A stretch of 64,000 nucleotides of DNA, from positions 62,001-126,000 of the forward strand of contig NZ_JBBKAH010000005.1 in NCBI RefSeq assembly GCF_037652055.1, written 5' to 3'. Both the position numbers and the translations under genes were made by a program. The first letter of the stretch is position 1. Each line of letters opens with the position of its first letter. This DNA is from Pelagibius sp037652055. Lineage in GTDB: Bacteria > Pseudomonadota > Alphaproteobacteria > Kiloniellales > Kiloniellaceae. Shown here piece after piece: positions 42,624 to 50,254 of the stretch. Below the pieces are notes generated by a model. That model was not told where the DNA came from, made no database searches, and was given only the letters and a program-made list of their open reading frames with translations.

Positions 42624-43637
42624 TCAGAAGCCTTCGAGGACGATCTTGCCTCGCGCCTTGCCGCTCTCGAGCAGCGCATGAACGTGTTTGAGGTTGGCGG
42701 CATTGATCGGCGACAGGCGTTCGCTCAGCGTGGTGCGCAGCTTGCCCGAATCGACGAGCGCGCTAGCCTCGTTCAGGATGCGACCCTGCTCGGCCATGTC
42801 GGGCGTGCCGTAGATGGACCGCGTGAACATCAGCTCATGATGGATTGAAACCGCTTTGCGCTTGAACGACATGACGTCGAAGCCCGAAGGATCGTCGATC
42901 AGGCAGAAGCGGCCCTGGGGCGCAATCAATTCGGCGATCTCGGCGACGTGGTCATCCGTGTGGGTGGTCGAGAATACGAAAGCAGGGGCACCGATGCCGA
43001 GCGCCTCAATCTGGCGGGCCAGCGGCTTCGAGTGATCGAGGACGTGATGGGCGCCGAGCGTCTTTACCCACTCCCGCGTCTCGGGACGCGAGGCGGTCGC
43101 GATTACGGTCAAGTTGGTGCGCTGGCGGGCGATCTGCACCGCAACCGAGCCGACGCCACCGGCGCCGCCGATGATCAGGATGGCGGGTGCCGCGCCCGAA
43201 ACCGGCTTGTTCACGTCCAGACGGTCGAAGAAGGCTTCCCACGCAGTCAACGTCGTCAACGGCAGCGCGGCGGCTTCAGCCCAATCCAGCGAGACAGGCT
43301 TCTTCCCGACGATCCGCTCATCGACCAGATGCAGCTCTGAATTGGTCCCCGGGCGGGTGATCGAGCCGGCATAGAATACCGCGTCGCCGGGCTGGAACAG
43401 GGTCGCGTCCGGGCCGACGCTGCGCACGATGCCGGCGGCATCCCAGCCCAGCACCTTCCACTTGCTGTCCTGTGGAGCCGCGCTGCGACGCACCTTGTAA
43501 TCGACCGGGTTCACGGAAACCGCCTTCACCTCGACGAGAAGGTCGCGGCCGGTGGGCGATGGCTCGGGAAGATCGATATCGACCAGCGATGCCTCGACTT
43601 CGATCGGTCCTGGAACTCCGTATCCAATGGCCTTCAT
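42624..43637 (-). CDS. Zinc-binding-type alcohol dehydrogenase family (NADPH:quinone reductase) protein
   Basis: A 337-residue MDR reductase. It has an N-terminal GroES fold (MKAIGYGVPGPIEVEASLVD, LLVEVKAVSVNPVDYKVRRS, VLGWDAAGIVRSVGPDATLF) and nucleotide motif IIGGAGGVGSVAVQIARQ (~residues 157-174). The segment VGKKPVSLDWAEAAALPLTT is characteristic of the YogA/ADH_zinc_2 group. ATG 43635-43637 is the family start; the frame continues 197 codons upstream but across hxlR, on the wrong strand. It is divergent from the HxlR regulator with a 99-bp shared promoter, the standard layout for HxlR-controlled reductases (YodC/QorR-like). Confidence 0.92.
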   Translation of the reverse strand: MKAIGYGVPGPIEVEASLVDIDLPEPSPTGRDLLVEVKAVSVNPVDYKVRRSAAPQDSKWKVLGWDAAGIVRSVGPDATLFQPGDAVFYAGSITRPGTNSELHLVDERIVGKKPVSLDWAEAAALPLTTLTAWEAFFDRLDVNKPVSGAAPAILIIGGAGGVGSVAVQIARQRTNLTVIATASRPETREWVKTLGAHHVLDHSKPLARQIEALGIGAPAFVFSTTHTDDHVAEIAELIAPQGRFCLIDDPSGFDVMSFKRKAVSIHHELMFTRSIYGTPDMAEQGRILNEASALVDSGKLRTTLSERLSPINAANLKHVHALLESGKARGKIVLEGF

Positions 43638-43736
43638 GTCTGCACCCCAAAATCTTGTTAAAGACCAATCTAGGGCGTATCTATAAAATGCGCGATACGC
43701 ACAAAACTTGCTCTCAGTGCACAAAAGGATACTGTC

Positions 43737-44102
43737 ATGGTCAAGCGGCGGCACACCAGTTTGGACAGCAACCCCGGTTGCGCGGTCGAGGCAGCGATCA
43801 GTCTGATCGATGGAAAGTGGAAATGCGTTGCACTTTGGTATCTTCAGGAAAGAGGGACCATCCGCTTTAACGAGTTGAAGCGCCTGATGTCCGGCGTAAC
43901 GCAGAGAACGTTGACCAATCAGTTGCGCGAACTGGAAGCCGACGGGTTGATCCACCGCGTTGTCTACGCGCAGGTGCCGCCCAAGGTCGAATACAGCTTG
44001 TCCGACCGGGGCCGAACATTCATCCCGATCCTTCTTTCCCTCTCCGCCTGGGGTGAAGCCAATATGGACCTGTTCCAGCAATCTGGAACGACGGCTTCGT
44101 AA
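43737..44102 (+). CDS. HxlR-family winged-helix regulator
   Basis: A 121-residue single-domain MarR-like regulator. It starts with CAVEAAISLIDGKWKCVALW (~residues 15-34), has recognition region FNELKRLMSGVTQRTLTNQL RELEADGL, and wing VPPKVEYSLSDRGRT, all HxlR hallmarks. The Cys at residue 15 precedes the first helix, where QorR/YodB-type members use a Cys to sense quinones and disulfide stress. It is divergent from the MDR reductase gene and so probably represses it and itself. Confidence 0.9.
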   Translation: MVKRRHTSLDSNPGCAVEAAISLIDGKWKCVALWYLQERGTIRFNELKRLMSGVTQRTLTNQLRELEADGLIHRVVYAQVPPKVEYSLSDRGRTFIPILLSLSAWGEANMDLFQQSGTTAS

Positions 44103-44142
44103 CTCCCCGCCAATTTGCAACGTCACGGCGCCCACCAGGCGT

Positions 44143-44255
44143 TTGCAGAACAGTTGAGCGTGGCTTCGAATCGATCTTATCGATCCGCCGCGACACTGCG
44201 GTGCGGGGGTTGCTGCGCAGGTGCCCATATTGCTTATTTGCCGCCTACCGGCGGA
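44143..44255. repeat. Intergenic repeat, copy B
   Basis: The 603-bp gap 44103-44705 holds no gene I can support. This block matches copy A at 35246-35357 in the same orientation (76 of 90 bases by hand count). Its variants include GATCTTATCGATCCGCCGCG and GGGGTTGCTGCGCAGGTGCC. A further shared patch lies near 44387-44425 (GCAAGATCGGCA, then CAGCTTCCGCGCCGC). Copy B ends near a small inverted repeat CCGCCTACCGGCGG. The shared blocks do not keep a common long reading frame. Confidence 0.7.
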
Positions 44256-44705
44256 ATTCGGGACGCTTACTCGCCGCGGCCCGAACGAGTGAATCCCGTA
44301 TTGTGTGAAATCCGAGGCAGTCCGCTTCGCTGCAAAAATGAGGCTTCACATACCGCCGAGATGGTGCCGCGCCGCGCTTAGCCCGCAAGATCGGCAACCG
44401 GACCGCAGCTTCCGCGCCGCACCTTGTTCGAACGCTTGCTAGGGTCATCGGGGCTGGAACCACCGAGCGCGTTCGTTCGGAATGGGACCGGGAATGGCGA
44501 TGCGCGAGGAACTACCCCGCGACTCCCTGGCAAGTATCGCCACAGCGGTCGTACGCACGGCACGTGCTGCTCTCTAGGACGAGGTGTGGAACTTGGCCGA
44601 CGAACGGGTGAAAGTCCCGGCCCACAAGCCACCCCGCCGCCGCAAGGGGGCAGGGCGAATCTTGTCGCAATAGCTGGGCAGAGGGAACAGTAGGGAATAG
44701 CAGCA

Positions 44706-45425
44706 ATGGCTCAGGTTCAACGTCCGCAGCAGCGTGAAGCAGCTTTCCCGGGTAAAGATTCGTTTGCGGACGCTCCGCTTGTGCTCATCGTCGACGACGA
44801 TAGCGACCTGCGCGAAGCCTTGCAGGAACTGATGCTGTCCGTCGGACTGGCGTCGATCTGTTATTCTTCCGCCAGAGAACTGCTTGCCGGCAAAATGGAA
44901 GACCGGCCCGGATGCCTGATTCTCGACGTGCGGCTGCCTGGCCTCAGCGGTCTGGATTTCCAGCATCAGTTCAGGGCTCGCGGCTGCTCGAAGCCGATCA
45001 TCTTTCTCACGGCCCATGGCGACATTCCAATGACCGTGCAGGCCATGAAAGCCGGCGCCGTCGACTTCCTCACCAAGCCCTTCCGGGACCAGACCCTCAT
45101 CGACGCCGTGATGACCGCCATTCAAATCGACATCAGCCAGCGCGTCGTAGCGCGGCGTACCGGCCAGATCGTTGAGCGCTTCTCCACGCTTACACCGCGC
45201 GAACGGCAGGTCCTGCGTGAGGTGGTGCTCGGCCAGGTCAACAAGCAGATCGCCTTCGATCTGGGTATCAGCGAAGTCACGGTGAAGCTGCATCGTGGCA
45301 ACGCCATGCGGAAGATGCAGGTTGTTTCCGTGGGGGACCTTGTCCGAGCTTGGGAAGCCTTGCCCGAGGCCCTCAAGGAGAGTCTGGAGCCTCGACCCGT
45401 GCAGCGGGCGGGACAGATTGCCTGA
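44706..45425 (+). CDS. FixJ/NodW-like two-component response regulator
   Basis: A 239-residue response regulator. The receiver domain has the acidic pair in VLIVDDDSDLREAL and the phosphoacceptor Asp in CLILDVRLPGLSGLDFQ (~residues 80). The switch Thr is in IIFLTAHGDIPMTVQAMKAG, and the Lys in DFLTKPFRDQTLI. The C-terminal LuxR-type HTH reads LTPRERQVLREVVLGQVNKQ and then LGISEVTVKLHRGNAMRKMQ. It belongs to the FixJ/NodW/StyR group. It begins a set with a stand-alone receiver and a soluble histidine kinase, the probable phosphodonor. Confidence 0.92.
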   Translation: MAQVQRPQQREAAFPGKDSFADAPLVLIVDDDSDLREALQELMLSVGLASICYSSARELLAGKMEDRPGCLILDVRLPGLSGLDFQHQFRARGCSKPIIFLTAHGDIPMTVQAMKAGAVDFLTKPFRDQTLIDAVMTAIQIDISQRVVARRTGQIVERFSTLTPRERQVLREVVLGQVNKQIAFDLGISEVTVKLHRGNAMRKMQVVSVGDLVRAWEALPEALKESLEPRPVQRAGQIA

Positions 45426-45450
45426 GCGTGCCGTGCCGAGGAGAAAATGT

Positions 45451-45834
45451 TTGCCAAATCCGCCCGTAATTGCGGTTGTTGACGATGACGAAGCCATGCG
45501 GCTGGCACTCTCGGAGCTGGTTGAAGTGCTTTCGCTTACCTGTCGCGACTTCGATCGGGCGGAGGCATTCCTGGCTGCTTATGAACCGCAGGTCTTCGAC
45601 TGTCTCATAACGGACTTGAGTTTGCCGGGCATGTGCGGACTCGAGCTGCAGCGCAAACTGCACGCGCTCGGCTCGTCGATGCCGATCATCGTGGTAACGG
45701 CAACGTCAAATCCGATGCTGCGCACACGCGCCCTGGAAAACGGCGCCTTCGCTTATCTGGAAAAGCCGGTAAAGGACAAAGTCCTGGTGGGTCACATCAT
45801 GTCGGCTCTGCGGGAGGGTGAGGCTCAGGTGTAG
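45451..45834 (+). CDS. Stand-alone receiver-domain protein
   Basis: A 127-residue single receiver domain. It has an acidic pair in VIAVVDDDEAMRLAL, phosphoacceptor Asp in CLITDLSLPGMCGLELQ, Thr in IIVVTATSNPMLRTRALENG, and Lys in AYLEKPVKDKVLV. A TTG start at 45451 fits the GAGGAG ribosome site 6 nt upstream; an ATG two bases earlier is in another frame and closes quickly. With no output domain it probably acts as a phosphate sink, shuttle or kinase modulator between the histidine kinase downstream and the FixJ-like protein upstream. Such single receivers are frequent in FixLJ-type alphaproteobacterial sets. Confidence 0.8.
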   Translation: MPNPPVIAVVDDDEAMRLALSELVEVLSLTCRDFDRAEAFLAAYEPQVFDCLITDLSLPGMCGLELQRKLHALGSSMPIIVVTATSNPMLRTRALENGAFAYLEKPVKDKVLVGHIMSALREGEAQV

Positions 45835-45874
45835 TTCAGTGGAGGCGTTTCGATCACGGGAAAGGGTAGGCGGG

Positions 45875-46804
45875 ATGGGAATCTCTAAAATGTCGAAAAC
45901 CCGGTTGCACGAATCGGAACTGCCGATGCGGTCGAGAGAACGCTCAGTTCACAAGGGACATGGTAACGGTAGCAGCTTCACCGGTCGGGAACGCAAGGAC
46001 AAGGGGGCGGAGTTCGCCGCCCTGGCCGCCTCGCGGATGCAGCCGGGCGATGACCCTGTTCATTCGCTGCTGTACCATAGAGCCCTTGGCGAGCTTGCCA
46101 CCTTGATTGCTCACGAGATCCGGCAGCCGCTCTCGGCCATCGTGACCAATGGGGAGACTAGCCTGCGCTGGATGTCGCGCGACGACCTGAACGCCGAGAA
46201 GGTCCGCAACCTTACCAGCCGCATGGTTGCGAGCGCGCGCCGTGCAAACGACATTGTCCAGCGTATCCTGGATATGGCCGCGGACGACGCGCCGCGGCAC
46301 ATCCCTGTTGACCTGAGTGACGTCGTTGAAGAAGCCTTGCTGCTGGTTCGTCACGATCTGGAATCCGAAGGGATCGAGCTGTCGCTTCTGATTGCGCGAC
46401 CCTCGCCCGAGGTGCTGGGTGACCGCATCCAGCTCCAGCAGGTCGTGGTCAACCTGCTGTCCAACAGCATTCAGGCGATTGCGCAGGTACGCTGCGCGAA
46501 ACGTCAAGTCTCCGTGAGCGTCGAAGCGCAGCCGGAGACGTCCGCGGTGACCGTCGCGGTGCGTGACAGTGGGCCGGGCATTCCCGACAGCCTTCGCGAC
46601 TGTGTCTTCCAAAGCTTCTTCACCACCAAGGCCGGTGGCATGGGGGTGGGGCTCGCGCTCTGCGAGTCGATCGTCGTGGCGCACGGCGGCACCATCGCAG
46701 CTTCGAACCATTGCGAGGGCGGCGCCCTGTTTTCAGTCTCCCTGCCCGCTCTGTCCGATGAGGTCTGCGCCGGCCGGTCGGCGGTGCCCTCTGCCGGCGC
46801 ATAG
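45875..46804 (+). CDS. Soluble sensor histidine kinase without visible sensor domain
   Basis: A 309-residue kinase. The dimerisation/phosphoacceptor domain reads LGELATLIAHEIRQPLSAIV (His in AHEIRQP, ~residue 103 of this start). The N-box is LQQVVVNLLSNSIQAIAQV, the G1/G2 region VRDSGPGIPDSLRD with FTTKAGGMGVGLALCESIV, and the end is GGALFSVSLP. No transmembrane segment and no PAS domain are present. The first ~70 residues are Arg/Ser/Lys-rich and probably disordered. It resembles the FixL/NodV C-terminal half, so its signal must come from a partner. ATG 45875 is preferred to 45818, which overlaps the receiver gene. Confidence 0.85.
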   Translation: MGISKMSKTRLHESELPMRSRERSVHKGHGNGSSFTGRERKDKGAEFAALAASRMQPGDDPVHSLLYHRALGELATLIAHEIRQPLSAIVTNGETSLRWMSRDDLNAEKVRNLTSRMVASARRANDIVQRILDMAADDAPRHIPVDLSDVVEEALLLVRHDLESEGIELSLLIARPSPEVLGDRIQLQQVVVNLLSNSIQAIAQVRCAKRQVSVSVEAQPETSAVTVAVRDSGPGIPDSLRDCVFQSFFTTKAGGMGVGLALCESIVVAHGGTIAASNHCEGGALFSVSLPALSDEVCAGRSAVPSAGA

Positions 46805-46967
46805 CTTAACCTGACAATCGGCGACGGCAACCAGCCCCGCCGCATGATACCGAATCCCTCTCGGGAAGTGCAGTCTCTCGCTACACCCTCCCTGCCACTT
46901 GCCGCCAGGCTCAGGCAACGGCACGGCGGGGAAGAAAGCCCCTGTCACCTGGAAGGGAGCGAGGACC

Positions 46968-47057
46968 ATGAGACCGCGATCCCCCAATGCCCTCATGGCC
47001 AACCCCTTCCCGGCTGTTCGCCTGAGCCTGGCAGTCTTTTTCCGCCTGAATAGTTAG
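46968..47057 (+). CDS. Possible 29-residue small ORF
   Basis: The 339-bp stretch 46805-47143 contains no clear gene except this short frame. Its ATG is preceded by a GGAAGGGAGCGAGG ribosome-like sequence, and it encodes a basic N-terminus followed by a short hydrophobic tail (MANPFPAVRLSLAVFFRLNS). It could be a leader peptide or small membrane peptide ahead of the lipoprotein gene at 47144, or simply chance. Evidence is limited to the ribosome site and frame. Confidence 0.25.
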   Translation: MRPRSPNALMANPFPAVRLSLAVFFRLNS

Positions 47058-47143
47058 TTCGCGAGCTTGGGATGTACTGGCCTCTCGGCCAACCACCAAA
47101 GACCCGCTTATTGAATATTGTCAGCATTTATCAGAAGGGACAG

Positions 47144-47329
47144 ATGACCATGAATCACCATGTAGCGGAGACTCAATCTCCTCCATCCTGGCCTGCTCGA
47201 CGCTCGGTCCTCCGGAGCCTTCTTGCTGGTTCCCTCGTCGTCGCGGTTGCCACCTTGACCGCCTGTGGCACAAGACGCGACCTGCCGCCTGAACGCCGAA
47301 CCAGAGGCAAATTCGGAAAAAGCGATTAA
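47144..47329 (+). CDS. Small Tat-type lipoprotein
   Basis: A 61-residue protein with an Arg-Arg signal (PARRSVLRSLLAGSLVVAVA, residues ~17-36) and a lipobox LTAC (Cys ~41). That leaves a mature part of only about 20 residues, rich in Arg/Pro/Glu/Lys (GTRRDLPPERRTRGKFGKSD). AGAAGGGAC precedes the start. The twin arginines suggest Tat or at least a strongly basic Sec signal, and the Cys suggests lipidation. Small RR-lipoproteins like this are seen near respiratory molybdoenzymes, and MobA/FdhD lie 1-2 kb away, but I cannot match it to a named family. Confidence 0.6.
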   Translation: MTMNHHVAETQSPPSWPARRSVLRSLLAGSLVVAVATLTACGTRRDLPPERRTRGKFGKSD

Positions 47330-47556
47330 GGAAGCCGCGGCGGGCCGGCTGTAGCACTACCAAACCGCAGGTCCGCACTGGGTCAACTTGAGACCTGACC
47401 CCTCCGACACCTTTCCGATAAACATCTGAGATGAGTCGAATGCGGACACATCAGGTTCGGCGCCCAGGCCGGTACCATCCATTCGCTCCCTCAAGCGAAG
47501 GAGGCAATCTTGTTCAAAGCGTACAATTCAGTAGCGGAGCGCCTGCCGGGGATCGC

Positions 47557-48237
47557 TTACAGTCGATTTTCCCGCACGCTCACCGAGACGCCGAGGATGA
47601 AATCCACCTGACGGCCGTCGCGCGACAGCGGGCAGTCGATCGATTCGAACTCGATCCAACGGCGGTGGTTCAGGTGTTCCATATTGCCGGTGCAGCGGCG
47701 ACACTGCCTCTCATCGGCAATGCTCTGGTAGTACTCGGCGAGCGCGTGCCCGTACTCTCCCACGCCTGCGGCCTCGGTAATAATACGGCCGGTATTGTTC
47801 ACCCCGAAAAGCTCAATCACCCGCTCGCCTTCCAGCTTCATCAGGAACTGCCCATCGGCCAGCACCTCGACCAGGAAAAGGTCGGGGACGATGGGTGTAT
47901 GCTCGGTGATGTCGAACTCGCGTCGGAGTGGCAGGCGCCCTTCCGCTGCATGAGAATGCCACCACCGATAGAGGCCCGCGACCTTGGATGAGAGGAACGC
48001 AGTCGCCTCCGTCACCGTCTCCTCGTTCACGCCGTAAATCCGGGTGATGGCCAAGTTGCGCAACACACTCAACCCCTTCGCCAATAGCAGCTCCCCGAGA
48101 GCTGAGACCGTGGGGAGCGACAGACATAGGTCAAAAGCGCGCCCACAGGCAGCCCCACCTACTCTTGGGCACAGAAATGCAAGAGATACCCTAGCCGCCC
48201 TTCCCCGATCTACCAATGGCGTTTTGACTGTATTCAT
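47557..48237 (-). CDS. PAS-domain protein (PAS_5-like)
   Basis: A 226-residue protein with a C-terminal PAS_5-type domain. Typical segments are YRWWHSHAAEGRLPLRREFD, PIVPDLFLVEVLADGQFLMK and ELFGVNNTGRIITEAA, with VDFILGVSVSVRE as the last strand. The domain is common in alphaproteobacterial general-stress or motility regulators and has no output domain attached. The N-terminal ~70 residues do not look family-like, so the true start may be the GTG at 48028-48030 (157 residues). It faces the MobA gene across a 270-bp region with a short direct repeat. Confidence 0.65.
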   Translation of the reverse strand: MNTVKTPLVDRGRAARVSLAFLCPRVGGAACGRAFDLCLSLPTVSALGELLLAKGLSVLRNLAITRIYGVNEETVTEATAFLSSKVAGLYRWWHSHAAEGRLPLRREFDITEHTPIVPDLFLVEVLADGQFLMKLEGERVIELFGVNNTGRIITEAAGVGEYGHALAEYYQSIADERQCRRCTGNMEHLNHRRWIEFESIDCPLSRDGRQVDFILGVSVSVRENRL

Positions 48238-48463
48238 CCACCCCTTGCGTGTAGAGAGGCGCAACGTCGTTCAATCACTGATTGGTTGGCTGATGCAGAT
48301 GGCGATGCGTCTCGCTGTTGCTTGCCACTGGGAAACGGCAGGCAACAATGCTTACGAGCATCTTCCCGACCTAGGCGTCCAGGAGAGTCAAAGCTGCTGT
48401 CAGACTTCCTGCGCCCGCTACAGGCCGCCGCCCCTCGAGCTCAACCCCGCAGCGTGACCCGAC

Positions 48464-48493
48464 TTATGTGAGATTCTGCGTCTTTATGTGAGA
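48464..48493. repeat. Direct repeat of TTATGTGAGA
   Basis: TTATGTGAGA occurs at 48464-48473 and 48484-48493, exactly 20 bp apart, with CTGCGTCT between. It lies in the gap between the PAS gene and mobA, just beyond the mobA stop. From memory, sequences of this type border some tyrosine-recombinase elements, so this may be the scar of a mobile element, but no recombinase remains here. Confidence 0.45.
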
Positions 48494-48507
48494 CGCCAGA
48501 CACGCGC

Positions 48508-49137
48508 CTAACGCAAGTACCCCGCGGCCTCTTCCAGGTCTTCGGGGCGGTTGGTGTTGAAGAAGGGATCGAGCGGTCCCCGTGCCGTATCGACGTCCGG
48601 GAAGTCGACCGCCACCAGGCGGTAGCGCGCGGTCCAGAGGTCGACCTTGCGCATCTCCTCCTCCACCATCGCGCGGCGCAGTTCCTCGCGCAGACTGAGA
48701 GGCCAGAGGCCGAAGACGGGGTGGGTGCGCCCGTGGGTGACGGCGCAGGCCATGTCCGCGCCCGCTGCTTCCACCGCCGCCAGCATGCGCGCCACCATGT
48801 CCATCGGAAAGAACGGTGCGTCGCAGGCAAAGCTCGCCAGCCAGCGTGCGCCGGGGGCCTGCGCCGCCGCCCAGTCCAGTCCGGTCAGCACCCCTGCCAA
48901 AGGTCCCGCGTAGCCCTCCACCACGTCGGCGGCGACCGGCAACCCGAAAGCATCGAAGCGCGCCGGGTCGCCGTTGGCGTTCAGCACCAGAGCGCCGACC
49001 TGCGGCGCGGCGCGCTCGATGATGTGCGCCAGGATCGGGCGGCCGCCGAGGTCGCGCAGGCATTTGTCGCCGCCGCCCATGCGGCGCGACAGGCCGCCGG
49101 CCAGCAGCACGCCGGCAACCAGTTTCCCATCGGTCAT
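48508..49137 (-). CDS. mobA: Molybdenum cofactor guanylyltransferase MobA
   Basis: A 209-residue NTP-transferase that attaches GMP to molybdopterin to make MGD for formate dehydrogenases and related enzymes. The signature LLAGGLSRRMGGGDKCLRDL (GTP-binding loop with the conserved Arg and Lys) lies at residues ~13-32. GRPILAHIIER follows, and ASFACDAPFFPMDMVARML (~98-116) holds the Mg-binding Asp. Family length is normal. It is 43 bp downstream of FdhD on the same strand, a functional pairing: both serve formate dehydrogenase maturation. Confidence 0.93.
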   Translation of the reverse strand: MTDGKLVAGVLLAGGLSRRMGGGDKCLRDLGGRPILAHIIERAAPQVGALVLNANGDPARFDAFGLPVAADVVEGYAGPLAGVLTGLDWAAAQAPGARWLASFACDAPFFPMDMVARMLAAVEAAGADMACAVTHGRTHPVFGLWPLSLREELRRAMVEEEMRKVDLWTARYRLVAVDFPDVDTARGPLDPFFNTNRPEDLEEAAGYLR

Positions 49138-49180
49138 AGGCTAGCGCCCCTCACGCCCACCCTCTTCACGCCCAACCTCT

Positions 49181-50122
49181 TTACGCCGCGTCATCGGCGC
49201 GGCCGCTCTTGCGCTGGTGGCGCGGGTCCTCGTCTTCCAGGGCGTCGGGATCGTGGTCGAAGACCAGGCGCTCGCTGCCCGCCAGCGCGACAAAGCGCCT
49301 GCCCTTGGCGCGGCCGACCAGGGTGAGGCCCGCCTGCTTGGCCAGTTCGACACCCCAGGCCGTGAAGCCGGAGCGCGACACCAGAATGGGGATGCCCATC
49401 TGCACCGTCTTGATCACCATCTCCGAGGTGAGCCGCCCCGTCGTATAGAAAATCTTGTCGCCGGGGCTGACGCCGTGCATCAGCATGTAGCCGGCGATCT
49501 TGTCGACGGCGTTGTGGCGCCCGACGTCCTCCATGTAGAGCAGCGGGCGGTCGCCCTGACACAGCACGCAGCCATGGATGGCGCCGGCTTCCAGGTAGAG
49601 GCTCGGCACCGAATTGATCTTCTTCGAGAGGCTGACGAGCCACGAAGTCTTCAGGACCACATCCTTAGGCAATGCCACCGTCTCGAACTTTTCCATGAGA
49701 TCGCCGAAGACCGTTCCCTGGGCACAGCCGGAGGTGCGCACCTTCTTCTTCAGCTTTTCCTCGTAATTCGTCTCGCGCTGGGTGCGCACCACGACGACTT
49801 CCAATTCCTCGTCGTAGTCGATGCCTTCGATGACGTCGTCTGGGCGCAGCATGTTCTGGTTCAAGAGATAGCCGACGGCGAGGTAGTCGGGATAGTCACC
49901 GATGGTCATCATGGTGACGATCTCCTGCCCGTTGAGGAACAGGGTCAGCGGCCGCTCCACCACCACCGCGGTCTCCACCGCCCGGCCATCCTGGTCGATG
50001 CCTTGGACGCGCTCGGTGAGGCGCGGATCGTCCGGATCCGGGCGCAGCGTGAACTCGGCCAGCGCCGCCTCGTCCGCCTTGGCACGGCCCTTCCGCAGGA
50101 CTTTCGGCTCTTCTGCGCTCAC
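49181..50122 (-). CDS. fdhD: Formate dehydrogenase accessory sulfurtransferase FdhD
   Basis: A 313-residue FdhD, which carries sulfur from IscS to the Mo cofactor of formate dehydrogenase. Recognisable are EIVTMMTIGDYPDYLAVGYL, the catalytic-loop cysteine in TSGCAQGTVFGDLM (~residues 140-153), GCVLCQGDRPLLYMEDVGRH NAVDK and FYTTGRLTSEMVIKTVQMGI with SRSGFTAWGVELAKQAGLT. The loop has a single Cys instead of the C-x-x-C of E. coli FdhD, typical of the longer alphaproteobacterial form. GTG start at 50120-50122; the N-terminal 35 residues are a charged extension. No formate dehydrogenase subunit gene lies in the window. Confidence 0.93.
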   Translation of the reverse strand: MSAEEPKVLRKGRAKADEAALAEFTLRPDPDDPRLTERVQGIDQDGRAVETAVVVERPLTLFLNGQEIVTMMTIGDYPDYLAVGYLLNQNMLRPDDVIEGIDYDEELEVVVVRTQRETNYEEKLKKKVRTSGCAQGTVFGDLMEKFETVALPKDVVLKTSWLVSLSKKINSVPSLYLEAGAIHGCVLCQGDRPLLYMEDVGRHNAVDKIAGYMLMHGVSPGDKIFYTTGRLTSEMVIKTVQMGIPILVSRSGFTAWGVELAKQAGLTLVGRAKGRRFVALAGSERLVFDHDPDALEDEDPRHQRKSGRADDAA

Positions 50123-50254
50123 GTCGTAACCTCTTGTTAGTGCCGGGGCCCAACTATGAAGGCCGGGGACGGCGCCCGCAAGGCCACCCCCCTTGAGAGA
50201 CGAGTTGCCAAGAGTTCATTTGGTCCCGCACCCCTGAAAAGCTATAAGAAATCC

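Noticed and set aside
42624..44228. Longer start for the MDR reductase, with an N-terminal extension of 197 codons
   Set aside because: The extension is antisense to hxlR and the intergenic repeat; the reductase fold begins at ATG 43635-43637.
47380..47401. GGGTCA/TGACCC inverted repeat
   Set aside because: Six-bp arms with a 10-nt loop are too weak to call a terminator or insertion-sequence end; no transposase nearby.
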